A DNA stretch of 6,554 nucleotides, from positions 1 through 6,554 of the forward strand of contig DIKH01000191.1 in the NCBI GenBank assembly GCA_002424495.1, in the 5' to 3' direction. Below are positions 1 to 6,358 of the stretch, piece after piece. Positions within the stretch are counted from its first letter, which is position 1; each line of letters starts with the position of its first letter. The position numbers were made by a program, and so were the translations under genes. The DNA comes from Desulfobacteraceae bacterium UBA5623. Lineage in GTDB: Bacteria > Desulfobacterota > DSM-4660 > Desulfatiglandales > Desulfatiglandaceae. The notes beneath the pieces are model-generated. The model saw only the letters and a list, made by a program, of their open reading frames with translations. It did not search any database and was not told where the DNA came from.

Positions 1-1115
1 ATCCCCATGTGACCGCCCAGACAGGGGCCGCAACAGGGAGGTCCTATTACTGCGCCTGCATCCAAAAGGGCCTCAATGATTCCTTCCCTGATCGCCTGCC
101 TGTAGACAAGGGGAGATCCGGGGATTACTATAAGCCTGGTGTCGCGGGCGGTGCTGTGCCCCTTGAGCACGCCTGCCGCCTCGCTCAGGTCCTCTATCCT
201 GCCGTTGGTGCAGGAACCTATAAAGACCTGATCAATCGGGATAGCGCCTGCCTGAGAAACCGGTCTGACATTGTCCGGCGAATGGGGAAACGCTACCTGG
301 GGCTCAATATCACTGACACCCACATCCATCACCCTTTCATATACCGCATCCCGGTCGCTGACAAAAAACACGGATGCCCTGTCTGATCTTCCCTCCATAT
401 AGGCGCGTGTGATCTCATCACACTCGAATATGCCGTTTTTGGCGCCCGCCTCCACGGCCATATTGGACATGGTGAGCCTCTGGGTCATTGGGAGATTCCT
501 GATCACATCGCCTGAAAATTCCAAAGCCTTATAAACCGCACCTTCCACACCCAGTACTCCTATGGTATAAAGGATCAGATCCTTACCTCCGACCCATGGA
601 CGAAGCTGTCCATGGTAAACCACCCTGATGGTCGCAGGCACCTTTAGCCAAGTACTTCCGGTTGCCATGGACACACCGACATCGGTGCTTCCCATGCCGG
701 TTGAAAAGGCGCCCAGTGCCCCGTATGTACAGGTGTGGCTGTCAGCGCCTATCACAAGATCCCCTGGCACGACGAGGCCCTTTTCAGGGAGGATTACATG
801 CTCTATGCCTGCATCCCCAGGTTCAAAGTAATATTTTATGTCATGGAGTCTTGCAAACTCCTTCATGATCTTTGCCTGCTGGGCTGAGGGGATATCCTTG
901 TTGGGCACGAAATGATCCGGCACCAGGGCTATTTTTTCCCGGTCAAAGACCCTGCCTGTTCCCAGTTCGTCAAAGACCCGGATGGCCAGGGGTGCGGTAA
1001 TGTCGTTTGCGAGGACCATATCCACTGAGACTTCTATCAGGTCTCCCGGGCTGACCGAATCCTTGTTCGCATGTGCGGCAAGGATCTTTTCTGTTATAGT
1101 CATTGAAGCAGTCAA
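1..1115 (-). CDS. leuC: 3-isopropylmalate dehydratase large subunit (LeuC), short archaeal/anaerobe type, cut by the window edge
   Basis: This is the large, iron-sulfur subunit of isopropylmalate isomerase, which interconverts 2- and 3-isopropylmalate in leucine synthesis. In organisms with CimA it also isomerises citramalate via citraconate for isoleucine. The visible 371 codons carry the aconitase-family signatures: GADSHTCTYGALGAF around residues 123-138, IGSCTNGR with Cys302, and CCGPCLGGHMG with Cys362 and Cys365, the three expected [4Fe-4S] ligands. Family members of this type are about 420 residues, so roughly the last 50 are outside the window. I chose a TTG start at 1115 because a perfect AGGAGG sits 7 bases upstream. 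The in-frame ATG at 1103 (MTITEKIL) looks more conventional but lies 19 bases from that site and has none of its own. The gene starts one base after the leuA stop, so it is co-transcribed. Homoaconitase is the main alternative by fold, but the cimA-leuA context argues for LeuC. Confidence 0.93.
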   Translation of the reverse strand, partial: MTASMTITEKILAAHANKDSVSPGDLIEVSVDMVLANDITAPLAIRVFDELGTGRVFDREKIALVPDHFVPNKDIPSAQQAKIMKEFARLHDIKYYFEPGDAGIEHVILPEKGLVVPGDLVIGADSHTCTYGALGAFSTGMGSTDVGVSMATGSTWLKVPATIRVVYHGQLRPWVGGKDLILYTIGVLGVEGAVYKALEFSGDVIRNLPMTQRLTMSNMAVEAGAKNGIFECDEITRAYMEGRSDRASVFFVSDRDAVYERVMDVGVSDIEPQVAFPHSPDNVRPVSQAGAIPIDQVFIGSCTNGRIEDLSEAAGVLKGHSTARDTRLIVIPGSPLVYRQAIREGIIEALLDAGAVIGPPCCGPCLGGHMG

Positions 1116-1116
1116 T

Positions 1117-2661
1117 CTACAGCCTCCTGTCATCCGATATCAGCGACGGGTTGTTTTTAAGATAATCCAGGCGATTGAGACCATTGATAAATGCCTTTGC
1201 GCTGGCGGTGATGATATCGGTGTCCGTTCCTTTTCCCAGGGCCACAAGGCCGTCTTCGACCAGCCGGACTGTCACTTCGCCCTGGGCGTCCATCCCGCCT
1301 GTAATGGCGCTTACTGTAAATCGCAACAGCTTTGACTTGGACCCTGTCATCTTTGCGATGGTGTTATAAGTGGCGTCAATCGGGCCAATGCCGAACCCTG
1401 CCTTCTGCACTTCCTTTCCCTTTATCTTCAGCCTGACTGTTGCGGTCGGGACTGTGACAGTGCCGCTTACCACATTGAGGTAGCCAAGCTCATAGACATC
1501 ATGGACACGAAGGACCTGTTCCGCCACCAGTGCCTCTATGTCCTCGTCAAGGAGTTCTTTGCGCTTGTCCGCCAGTTCCTTGAATTTCTCAAACAAGTGA
1601 TTTATTTCATCCTGAGTCATGTCAAAGCCCAGATCCGTCAGTTTTGCCTTGAATGCATGCCTGCCGGAGTGTTTTCCCAGGACCAGACGGTTGGTGTCAA
1701 GGCCGACGGTCTTTGGTTCCATGATCTCGTAGGTCATCCGGTTTTTGAGGACACCATCCTGGTGTATGCCCGCTTCATGGGCAAAGGCGTTGGCTCCGAC
1801 TATGGCCTTGTTGGGCTGAACCACGATGCCGGTGACCATGCTGACAAGGCGGCTTGAGGGGTAGATCTCCTTGGTCTTGATCCCTGTGGTGAAGCCCATC
1901 AGATCACTGCGGGTGTACAAGCTCATCACCACCTCTTCAAGCGAGGTGTTTCCGGCCCTCTCTCCAATACCGTTTATGGTCACCTCAGCCTGACGGGCGC
2001 CGGCTTTTAGGCCTGCCAGGGTGTTGGCCGTTGCCAGACCCAGGTCATTGTGGCAGTGGGTGCTGATAATCACCTTTTCGATGCCTGGGGTATGCTCCCT
2101 TAAGTACTTGATGAGCTGGCCGAATTCATCAGGAAGGGCATAGCCGACAGTATCAGGCAGGTTAAGTGTTGTGGCGCCCTCTTTTATGACCGCCCCATAC
2201 ACCTGACACAGAAAATCCCAGTCGCTCCTGGAGCCATCCTCAGCGGAAAACTCCACATTTTCCGTAAATGACCTGGCATATCTGACCGCCTCGGCCGCGG
2301 TCTCTATCACCTGATCCCGCGTCATCCTCAGCTTGTGTTTCATGTGTATGTCAGAGGTGGCAATAAATGTATGAATCCTTGGGTGGACCGCATACTTAAT
2401 CGCTTCCCATGCCCGGTCAATATCTGTCTTTGAGGTCCTGGCCAAGGCTGCCACCTGCGCATTCCGGATGGTTTCCGAAATCAGCTTGACCGCCTCAAAA
2501 TCACCATTTGACGCAGCAGGAAACCCAGCCTCCATCACATCCACACCCAGCCTTTCCAATTGACGGGCAAGCCGCAATTTTTCCGCTGTGTTCATGCTTG
2601 CGCCCGGCGACTGTTCGCCGTCTCTCAATGTTGTATCAAATATTATTACCTGGTCCGTCAT
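1117..2661 (-). CDS. leuA: 2-isopropylmalate synthase (LeuA)
   Basis: The 514-residue protein condenses acetyl-CoA with 2-oxoisovalerate to give 2-isopropylmalate, the first committed step of leucine synthesis, in the cytoplasm. The N-terminal TIM-barrel (about residues 1-270) opens with FDTTLRDGEQSPGASM (Arg13, Asp14). It carries THCHNDLGLATAN (His202, His204) and GERAGNTSLEE (Asn238), the expected divalent-metal and catalytic positions of the family. HEAGIHQDG (residues 295-303) lies in the linker subdomain. Residues about 385-510 form the LeuA-type dimer/regulatory domain, which binds leucine in characterised enzymes, so feedback inhibition is likely. Length matches bacterial LeuA (about 510-525). 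The ATG start has AGGGAG 7 bases upstream (2674-2669). The gene overlaps the 3' end of cimA by 26 bases in another frame, and leuC follows after one base. The GEQSPG motif, against GTQGEQ in the neighbour, separates it from CimA. Confidence 0.96.
   Translation of the reverse strand: MTDQVIIFDTTLRDGEQSPGASMNTAEKLRLARQLERLGVDVMEAGFPAASNGDFEAVKLISETIRNAQVAALARTSKTDIDRAWEAIKYAVHPRIHTFIATSDIHMKHKLRMTRDQVIETAAEAVRYARSFTENVEFSAEDGSRSDWDFLCQVYGAVIKEGATTLNLPDTVGYALPDEFGQLIKYLREHTPGIEKVIISTHCHNDLGLATANTLAGLKAGARQAEVTINGIGERAGNTSLEEVVMSLYTRSDLMGFTTGIKTKEIYPSSRLVSMVTGIVVQPNKAIVGANAFAHEAGIHQDGVLKNRMTYEIMEPKTVGLDTNRLVLGKHSGRHAFKAKLTDLGFDMTQDEINHLFEKFKELADKRKELLDEDIEALVAEQVLRVHDVYELGYLNVVSGTVTVPTATVRLKIKGKEVQKAGFGIGPIDATYNTIAKMTGSKSKLLRFTVSAITGGMDAQGEVTVRLVEDGLVALGKGTDTDIITASAKAFINGLNRLDYLKNNPSLISDDRRL
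1123..1128 (-). promoter_or_regulatory. Shine-Dalgarno site AGGAGG of leuC, inside the end of leuA
   Basis: A consensus AGGAGG forms the two Arg codons just before the last Leu codon and stop of leuA. It lies 7 bases upstream of the TTG at 1115-1113 and 19 bases upstream of the ATG at 1103-1101. The spacing favours TTG as the leuC start, and the position suggests that terminating leuA ribosomes could reinitiate on leuC. Confidence 0.7.
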
Positions 2662-4228
2662 GATTAATCTCCCTTATAAGCTTGTACTGAACGCTGTCTG
2701 CAAGGGCCTGCCAGCTTGCCTCGATAATATCCTTGGAGACCCCGATGGTCGTCCAGATCTCCCGTGCATCCCTGGATTCTATCTGGACCCGCACCTTGGC
2801 TGCGGTTGCCTCACTGCCGTCAATGACGCGAACCTTGAAATCAATCAGCCCCATCTCATTAATATGCGGATAGAATTTAGTCAAAGCCTTTCTTAGGGCG
2901 TTGTCCAGGGCATTGACAGGGCCGTCGCCCTCGGCAGCAGTGATCTCCTGATCATTTCCCACAGTAATTTTTATGGTTGCATGAGAGGAACTCTCACCGG
3001 ATCTGTCCTTTTCAATGGTCACACGAAAAGACTCCAGTATAAATGGTTCCTCAAATTGCCCAATGGCCTTTTTAATCAAAAGCTCCAACGACCCCTCGGC
3101 AGCGTCAAATTGATAGCCCTGATCTTCAAGCCTCTTGATTTCTGCAACGATTTTTTGGCTGTCAACACCATCGCCTCCCAGCCTGATTCCCATCTCCCTG
3201 GACTTGTATTCTATGTTGCTCTTTCCGGAGAGTTCAGAAACCAGGACCCTGCGTCTGTTCCCAACCATTTCAGGCCCAATATGTTCATAGGCCGCCGGAT
3301 TCTTGGTAACCGCACTTACATGCACCCCCCCCTTGTGTGCAAAAGCGCTCTTTCCAACAAAGGGTCGCTGATTAAACGGCGGTATGTTGGCCAGTTCGCT
3401 GACAAAAAGGGATAGCTCAGTCAGATGCCTGAGCCCTTCGGCTGAGACACACTGATAGCCCATCTTCAGTTGAAGATTTCCCATAACAGAGATCAGGTCC
3501 GCATTTCCGCACCTTTCTCCGTAACCGTTTATGGTGCCCTGGACCATGCCGGCCCCGGCCTTGACCGCCGCAAGCGAGTTAGCTACAGCAAGCCCGCAAT
3601 CATTGTGGGCGTGAATCCCCACAGGAATGCGAACATGAGGCATGATTTCAGTTATGATATCCGTGACCTCATAGGGCATGGAGCCTCCGTTGGTGTCACA
3701 TAGCACAATGGTGTCTGCGCCGCTGTTTATTGCAGCCTTCAGGGTCCTTAGGGCATATTCAGGATTATTCTTGTAACCGTCAAAAAAGTGTTCCGCATCA
3801 AAAATGACCTCCCTGCCTTTTTTCTTCAGGTATGCAATGCTGTCAGCGATCATACCCAGGTTTTCTTCCAAGGACACCTCAAAAATCTGAGATACATGAA
3901 GATCCCAGCTCTTGCCAAAGACTGTCACGGTCTTGACCCCTGTCTGTAAGAGGGCTTTGATATTTTGATCATCCTCCGAACTTATCCCGGGCCTTCTGGT
4001 GCTGCCAAAGGCGGTGAGGCGTGAAGACTTAAAGGAGGTCCTGGCTGCCAGTTCAAAAAAACGGGCATCTTTCGGGTTTGAGCCGGGCCAGCCGCCTTCA
4101 ATATAGGCAATGCCGAATTCATCAAGCTTGCCGGCAATCCTGAGCTTGTCCTCTGCAGAGAGGTTTACCTGCTCTCCCTGTGTCCCGTCCCTCAGGGTTG
4201 TGTCATATAGGATGATATTCCCGGACAT
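2636..4228 (-). CDS. cimA: (R)-citramalate synthase (CimA)
   Basis: The 530-residue enzyme condenses pyruvate and acetyl-CoA to (R)-citramalate, entry to the threonine-independent pathway to 2-oxobutyrate and isoleucine. It belongs to the HMG-CoA-lyase-like TIM-barrel synthases. LYDTTLRDGTQGEQVNLS (Arg13, Asp14) and the YIEGGWPGSNPKD block (residues 42-54) mark the long citramalate synthase family, as opposed to LeuA or homocitrate synthase. Metal and catalytic positions are GIHAHND (His206, His208) and GERCGNADL (Asn242). HKGGVHVSAV (298-307) is the downstream subdomain motif. Residues about 395-515 form the C-terminal LeuA-dimer regulatory domain, the site of isoleucine feedback in characterised CimA. 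The ATG is preceded by GGAG with 7-base spacing (4239-4236). It is the first structural gene of the operon, directly behind an attenuator, and its 3' end overlaps leuA. Older annotations often call this family 2-isopropylmalate synthase or alpha-isopropylmalate/homocitrate synthase. Confidence 0.95.
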   Translation of the reverse strand: MSGNIILYDTTLRDGTQGEQVNLSAEDKLRIAGKLDEFGIAYIEGGWPGSNPKDARFFELAARTSFKSSRLTAFGSTRRPGISSEDDQNIKALLQTGVKTVTVFGKSWDLHVSQIFEVSLEENLGMIADSIAYLKKKGREVIFDAEHFFDGYKNNPEYALRTLKAAINSGADTIVLCDTNGGSMPYEVTDIITEIMPHVRIPVGIHAHNDCGLAVANSLAAVKAGAGMVQGTINGYGERCGNADLISVMGNLQLKMGYQCVSAEGLRHLTELSLFVSELANIPPFNQRPFVGKSAFAHKGGVHVSAVTKNPAAYEHIGPEMVGNRRRVLVSELSGKSNIEYKSREMGIRLGGDGVDSQKIVAEIKRLEDQGYQFDAAEGSLELLIKKAIGQFEEPFILESFRVTIEKDRSGESSSHATIKITVGNDQEITAAEGDGPVNALDNALRKALTKFYPHINEMGLIDFKVRVIDGSEATAAKVRVQIESRDAREIWTTIGVSKDIIEASWQALADSVQYKLIREINHDGPGNNI

Positions 4229-4250
4229 CGCATTTCTCCAGCATAATAAT

Positions 4251-4291
4251 AAAAAAAAATCCGTTATCAGGCTTCCCTGATAACGGATTTT
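4251..4291 (-). terminator. Intrinsic terminator in the cimA leader (attenuator 3:4 hairpin)
   Basis: On the minus strand, AAAATCCGTTATCAGG (4291-4276), a GAAG loop (4275-4272) and CCTGATAACGGATTTT (4271-4256) form a perfect 16-bp stem. Its last four T and the next five give a run of nine T (4259-4251). This is a textbook rho-independent terminator. It ends 22 bases before the cimA ATG and downstream of that gene's own promoter, so unless it is regulated it would silence cimA-leuA-leuC. That placement is the reason for calling it an attenuator and not simply the end of an upstream gene. It would also stop read-through from the radical SAM gene. Confidence 0.92.
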
Positions 4292-4308
4292 GTAAGATCT
4301 TTTCTAAC

Positions 4309-4431
4309 TCATCTCGCCATTATCAGGTCCGGCCGTTTTGACTTTACGACCAAAAGTACAAGCAACAGGGATAGTAGCAACCCTGTTGCACTGATAACGA
4401 CTATTATCTCATTGAACATCTGACTATTCAC
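4309..4431 (-). CDS. Leader peptide rich in Ile, Val and Leu (attenuator control peptide)
   Basis: A 40-codon ORF starting with GTG at 4431, with AGGA five bases upstream (TAGGACAAACGTG), and ending with TGA at 4309. Eighteen of 40 residues are branched-chain: 9 Leu, 5 Val, 4 Ile. They concentrate in residues 9-29, where IIVVI is followed by SATG and then LLLSLLLVLLVV, including two ATA Ile codons. A basic KSKR follows, then a short polar tail. In-frame alternatives are ATG at 4419 (36 residues, no visible ribosome site) and ATG at 4464 (51 residues, only about six bases from the predicted transcript start). The position between promoter and terminator, and the overlap of codons with RNA pairing segments, point to a control peptide like E. 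coli IlvL and LeuL. The run of hydrophobic residues could also make a single membrane helix, so a small membrane protein remains possible. Confidence 0.75.
   Translation of the reverse strand: MNSQMFNEIIVVISATGLLLSLLLVLLVVKSKRPDLIMAR
4362..4389 (-). repeat. 9-bp inverted repeat within the leader peptide's leucine codons
   Basis: GCAACAGGG (4389-4381) and CCCTGTTGC (4370-4362) are perfectly complementary around a 10-base loop. The stem spans the codons for Ala-Thr-Gly-Leu-Leu-Leu-Ser-Leu-Leu-Leu. It lies in the loop of the 1:2 pairing, so it would stabilise a larger pause hairpin or be melted by the translating ribosome. No T-run follows, so it is not a terminator. Confidence 0.6.
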
Positions 4432-4476
4432 GTTTGTCCTAGTCTGACCTTGGAAAAATTCCATTTGAATTTTAGT

Positions 4477-4505
4477 ATATTAATAACCAGACCCAAGGGT
4501 GTCAA
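4477..4505 (-). promoter_or_regulatory. Sigma70-type promoter of the cimA-leuA-leuC operon
   Basis: TTGACA (4505-4500) and TAATAT (4482-4477) are separated by exactly 17 bp. The -35 matches the consensus fully and the -10 differs at one position. The predicted transcription start is an A near 4470, giving a leader of about 240 bases before cimA. The promoter begins about 50 bases after the stop of the upstream radical SAM gene. A weaker alternative -10 (TATACT, 4479-4474) would need a 20-bp spacer. Confidence 0.8.
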
Positions 4506-4507
4506 GA

Positions 4508-4526
4508 TTTTTTTGTAACTTTTTTT
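4508..4526 (-). promoter_or_regulatory. UP-like element: two A7 tracts upstream of the operon promoter
   Basis: On the minus strand, runs of seven A occupy 4526-4520 and 4514-4508, directly before the -35. Relative to a start at 4470 they fall near -50 to -56 and -38 to -44, the usual distal and proximal UP subsites for the RNA polymerase alpha subunits. The 12-base spacing of their centres is close to one helical turn. This suggests a strong promoter whose output is held back by the attenuator. Confidence 0.5.
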
Positions 4527-4555
4527 GAAACTCTCCAGGAGACTGCCCAAGAATC

Positions 4556-6325
4556 TCACTCTATCGCATTGGTGCTTATTCTGCCAAAGACTGGAGAGAG
4601 TTCCCCTGTGACCCACCTTACATGGGCGGTAATGGGCGCGAAGATCTTTGGGCTGTTCTTTTCCAAGGCCAGGGCCTGTGCATTTTTCTCATAAAGAGGC
4701 TTGGGCTCATAGGACCATCCCTTTGCAAGCCTCGCCTCTTCCTTCTTCAACGTATAATGAAGCGCCATCCCTGACAGGGTTGCCATTATCCTGGTCTTCC
4801 ATCCGAACTCCAGGTAGAGCCTGTTGAGGATTTCACCCATCTTTGCTTTCATAGGCTGATTTCCCCGAAACCATCTCTTCATCGCCCATATCGCACCCGC
4901 ATAAGTGGTTTTTAGTGCCTTGTCCTTCAGGGCAAAACGCCTGCGAATGCGTTCATTCGGATGGTCTTTGTATCTCTGCCAGCCGTTTAATGTTGTACGG
5001 ATCAGTCTGGCAAGGCTTGGGCCGTTGACCTCGAAATCCCTCTTGAATGCGTTGATCAGGTACTGTTCTTCCTGGCCGTGCTTGATGTGCTGATGCCTGA
5101 AATTGAAGCGGTACTGTCCGTGGGCGTCTGCAGCTGAAAATTCCGATTCAGGAAGAAGTGTGCCGTCTTCCAGATGGTTCTTATACAGAGCAGTGCCGGG
5201 AAGAGGGGTGTAGAGCATGAACTGGTGAAAGTCCGTATCATGGCTTATCGCATGGTCTATGATCTGATCAATGTCTTCAGGGGTGTGGTTTTCAAGGCCG
5301 ATGATAGAGGAGCCCAAGACGCGAATTCCGTGAGATTGTAAATTGCGGACAAATGATCGAGTGTCTACCTTGCTGAGCTTCTGATATTGACTGTCTTCGC
5401 CTTCCAAACCGGTCCAGACCCAGGAGATCCCCAGCCCCACCAGTTGCTCAATGGTATAAGACTGTAACACCCGGGCAGAACTGAAGACATATAATGACCA
5501 ACTCTTGTTATACTCTTCCATCAGTTCAAGCACGCGAAGCGCACGTTTTCTGTGGAGGAGGAAGTTCTCATCAAGTATAAAAAAAGATTGGACCTTGAGC
5601 CTTTTTTCGATCCTGCGCATTACGCTGAACAGTTCTTCACCTGTTTCATAATAATTGATGAATTTGCCCTTTCCTCCGAACATCGCCGAGGTGGAGCAAA
5701 AATTGCAGCCCATGGGGCAACCTACGGAAGGGATCAAAATCGCGGCTGTATCGCTAAGTTTTTCAGACAGGGGCATGCCCATTATCCTTGTGCCGAACCC
5801 GGAATAGACCACCGGATGCCTGACAGGGGCATTTTCCTGCTGTCCCAGGAACTTCCTGAACCATTGGACACCGTCTCCCTTAACGATATGGTCCGCATCT
5901 ATGATCTTTTCAATATCATCCTTATTGGCGACATGTCCGCCCACAACGATCGTTGCCTTTGGCTGTTGCTTTCTTATAATTTCGCACATCTTCTTTACTT
6001 TGCCGACATTGGGAATGATTGCGCTTATACCGACAATATCGTATGAATTGTGCTTAATTTCTTGGATGAAACGATCAAGGGATGGAAAATCAAGGAGGGT
6101 GCAGGGGGCCTCAATATTTGCCTGAAGCAGCATCAATCCAAAGGAACGATGAAACATCCGAAGGGAAAAGCCCCCTTGTGCTCTGGTGACCTGGTTCTGA
6201 TATAGCTCCATGGGATTGATCTTGCGGCTTCCATAACTGTCGTCTTGGGCATAAGGCCCAAAAACGCTGGATAACAGTACGTTGGCCCTTTTTCCAAGCC
6301 TGTGTACAGGCTCTTTTTGAATCAT
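4556..6325 (-). CDS. B12-binding domain radical SAM protein, substrate unknown
   Basis: The 589-residue protein has an N-terminal Rossmann-like cobalamin-binding region (about 14-175), with DIVGISAIIPNVGKVKKM (96-113), IVVGGHVAN (126-134) and DHIVKGDG (145-152). A radical SAM core (about 190-420) follows, with CPMGCNFC giving Cys203, Cys207 and Cys210 (CX3CX2C) for the [4Fe-4S] cluster that cleaves S-adenosylmethionine. FILDENFLLHRKRA (249-262), GLEGED (306-311), LGSSIIGLENHTPED (337-351) and TPLPGTALY (373-381) are typical core blocks. No DXHXXG is seen, as is usual for radical SAM members that bind B12 base-off without a His ligand. Residues 430-589 form a basic C-terminal extension with no motif I recognise. 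The ATG has GGGGAG a few bases upstream. Relatives include methyltransferases and ring-forming enzymes, but nothing here names the substrate. The gene has its own upstream region and no clear terminator, and is probably not part of the cimA unit. Confidence 0.92.
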   Translation of the reverse strand: MIQKEPVHRLGKRANVLLSSVFGPYAQDDSYGSRKINPMELYQNQVTRAQGGFSLRMFHRSFGLMLLQANIEAPCTLLDFPSLDRFIQEIKHNSYDIVGISAIIPNVGKVKKMCEIIRKQQPKATIVVGGHVANKDDIEKIIDADHIVKGDGVQWFRKFLGQQENAPVRHPVVYSGFGTRIMGMPLSEKLSDTAAILIPSVGCPMGCNFCSTSAMFGGKGKFINYYETGEELFSVMRRIEKRLKVQSFFILDENFLLHRKRALRVLELMEEYNKSWSLYVFSSARVLQSYTIEQLVGLGISWVWTGLEGEDSQYQKLSKVDTRSFVRNLQSHGIRVLGSSIIGLENHTPEDIDQIIDHAISHDTDFHQFMLYTPLPGTALYKNHLEDGTLLPESEFSAADAHGQYRFNFRHQHIKHGQEEQYLINAFKRDFEVNGPSLARLIRTTLNGWQRYKDHPNERIRRRFALKDKALKTTYAGAIWAMKRWFRGNQPMKAKMGEILNRLYLEFGWKTRIMATLSGMALHYTLKKEEARLAKGWSYEPKPLYEKNAQALALEKNSPKIFAPITAHVRWVTGELSPVFGRISTNAIE

Positions 6326-6358
6326 AATGTCTCCCCATAGTTGATAACCTCGTAACCC

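Larger units (their letters stand above)
4256..4470 (-). promoter_or_regulatory. Branched-chain amino acid transcription attenuator (leader RNA of the cimA-leuA-leuC operon)
   Basis: Seen in the sequence: four complementary segments in the leader. Segment 1 is GTCGTTATCAG (4401-4391), segment 2 CCTGATAATGGC (4327-4316), segment 3 CCGTTATCAGG (4286-4276) and segment 4 CCTGATAACGG (4271-4261). Segments 1:2 pair over 11 bp with two G-U pairs, 2:3 over 11 bp with one G-U, and 3:4 is the perfect terminator. Segment 1 consists of Val-Val-Ile codons of the leader peptide, and the leader stop (4311-4309) lies just past segment 2. Known mechanism in trp/leu/ilv leaders: a ribosome stalled on control codons masks segment 1, 2:3 forms and transcription continues, whereas a ribosome reaching the stop masks segment 2 and 3:4 terminates. 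Inferred here: shortage of charged Ile or Val tRNA, and perhaps Leu tRNA, turns on cimA-leuA-leuC. No T-box consensus is visible. Confidence 0.82.

Noticed and set aside
9..386. 125-codon plus-strand ORF opposite leuC
   Set aside because: The minus-strand frame encodes clear LeuC motifs (SCTNGR, CGPCLGG), so the plus-strand frame is an antisense shadow.
1501..1857. Plus-strand ORFs opposite leuA and cimA, including 1501-1857, 2588-2896 and 2981-3415
   Set aside because: All are antisense to genes with full-length family motifs, lack ribosome sites, and form no operon of their own.
1117..4228. leuA and cimA as a recent tandem duplication
   Set aside because: They share the TIM-barrel and regulatory domain, but motifs differ consistently (GEQSPG against GTQGEQ, YIEGGWPG only in CimA), which fits two ancient families placed together.
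4256..4470. T-box riboswitch as the explanation of the cimA leader terminator
   Set aside because: No T-box consensus (TGGNACCGCG-like) is present before the terminator, the leader is short, and a translated Ile/Val/Leu peptide with exclusive stems explains the region better.
4530..4555. Terminator after the radical SAM gene (TCTCCTGGAGA on the minus strand)
   Set aside because: The stem is only about four pairs with a minimal loop, and it is not followed by a T-run on the minus strand.
4428..4616. 62-codon minus-strand ORF spanning the end of the radical SAM gene and the cimA promoter
   Set aside because: It overlaps the real gene end in another frame, runs through the promoter and A-tracts, has no ribosome site and resembles no family.
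5552..6046. 164-codon plus-strand ORF opposite the radical SAM gene
   Set aside because: It is antisense to the cobalamin and radical SAM motifs and its translation shows no domain-like pattern.
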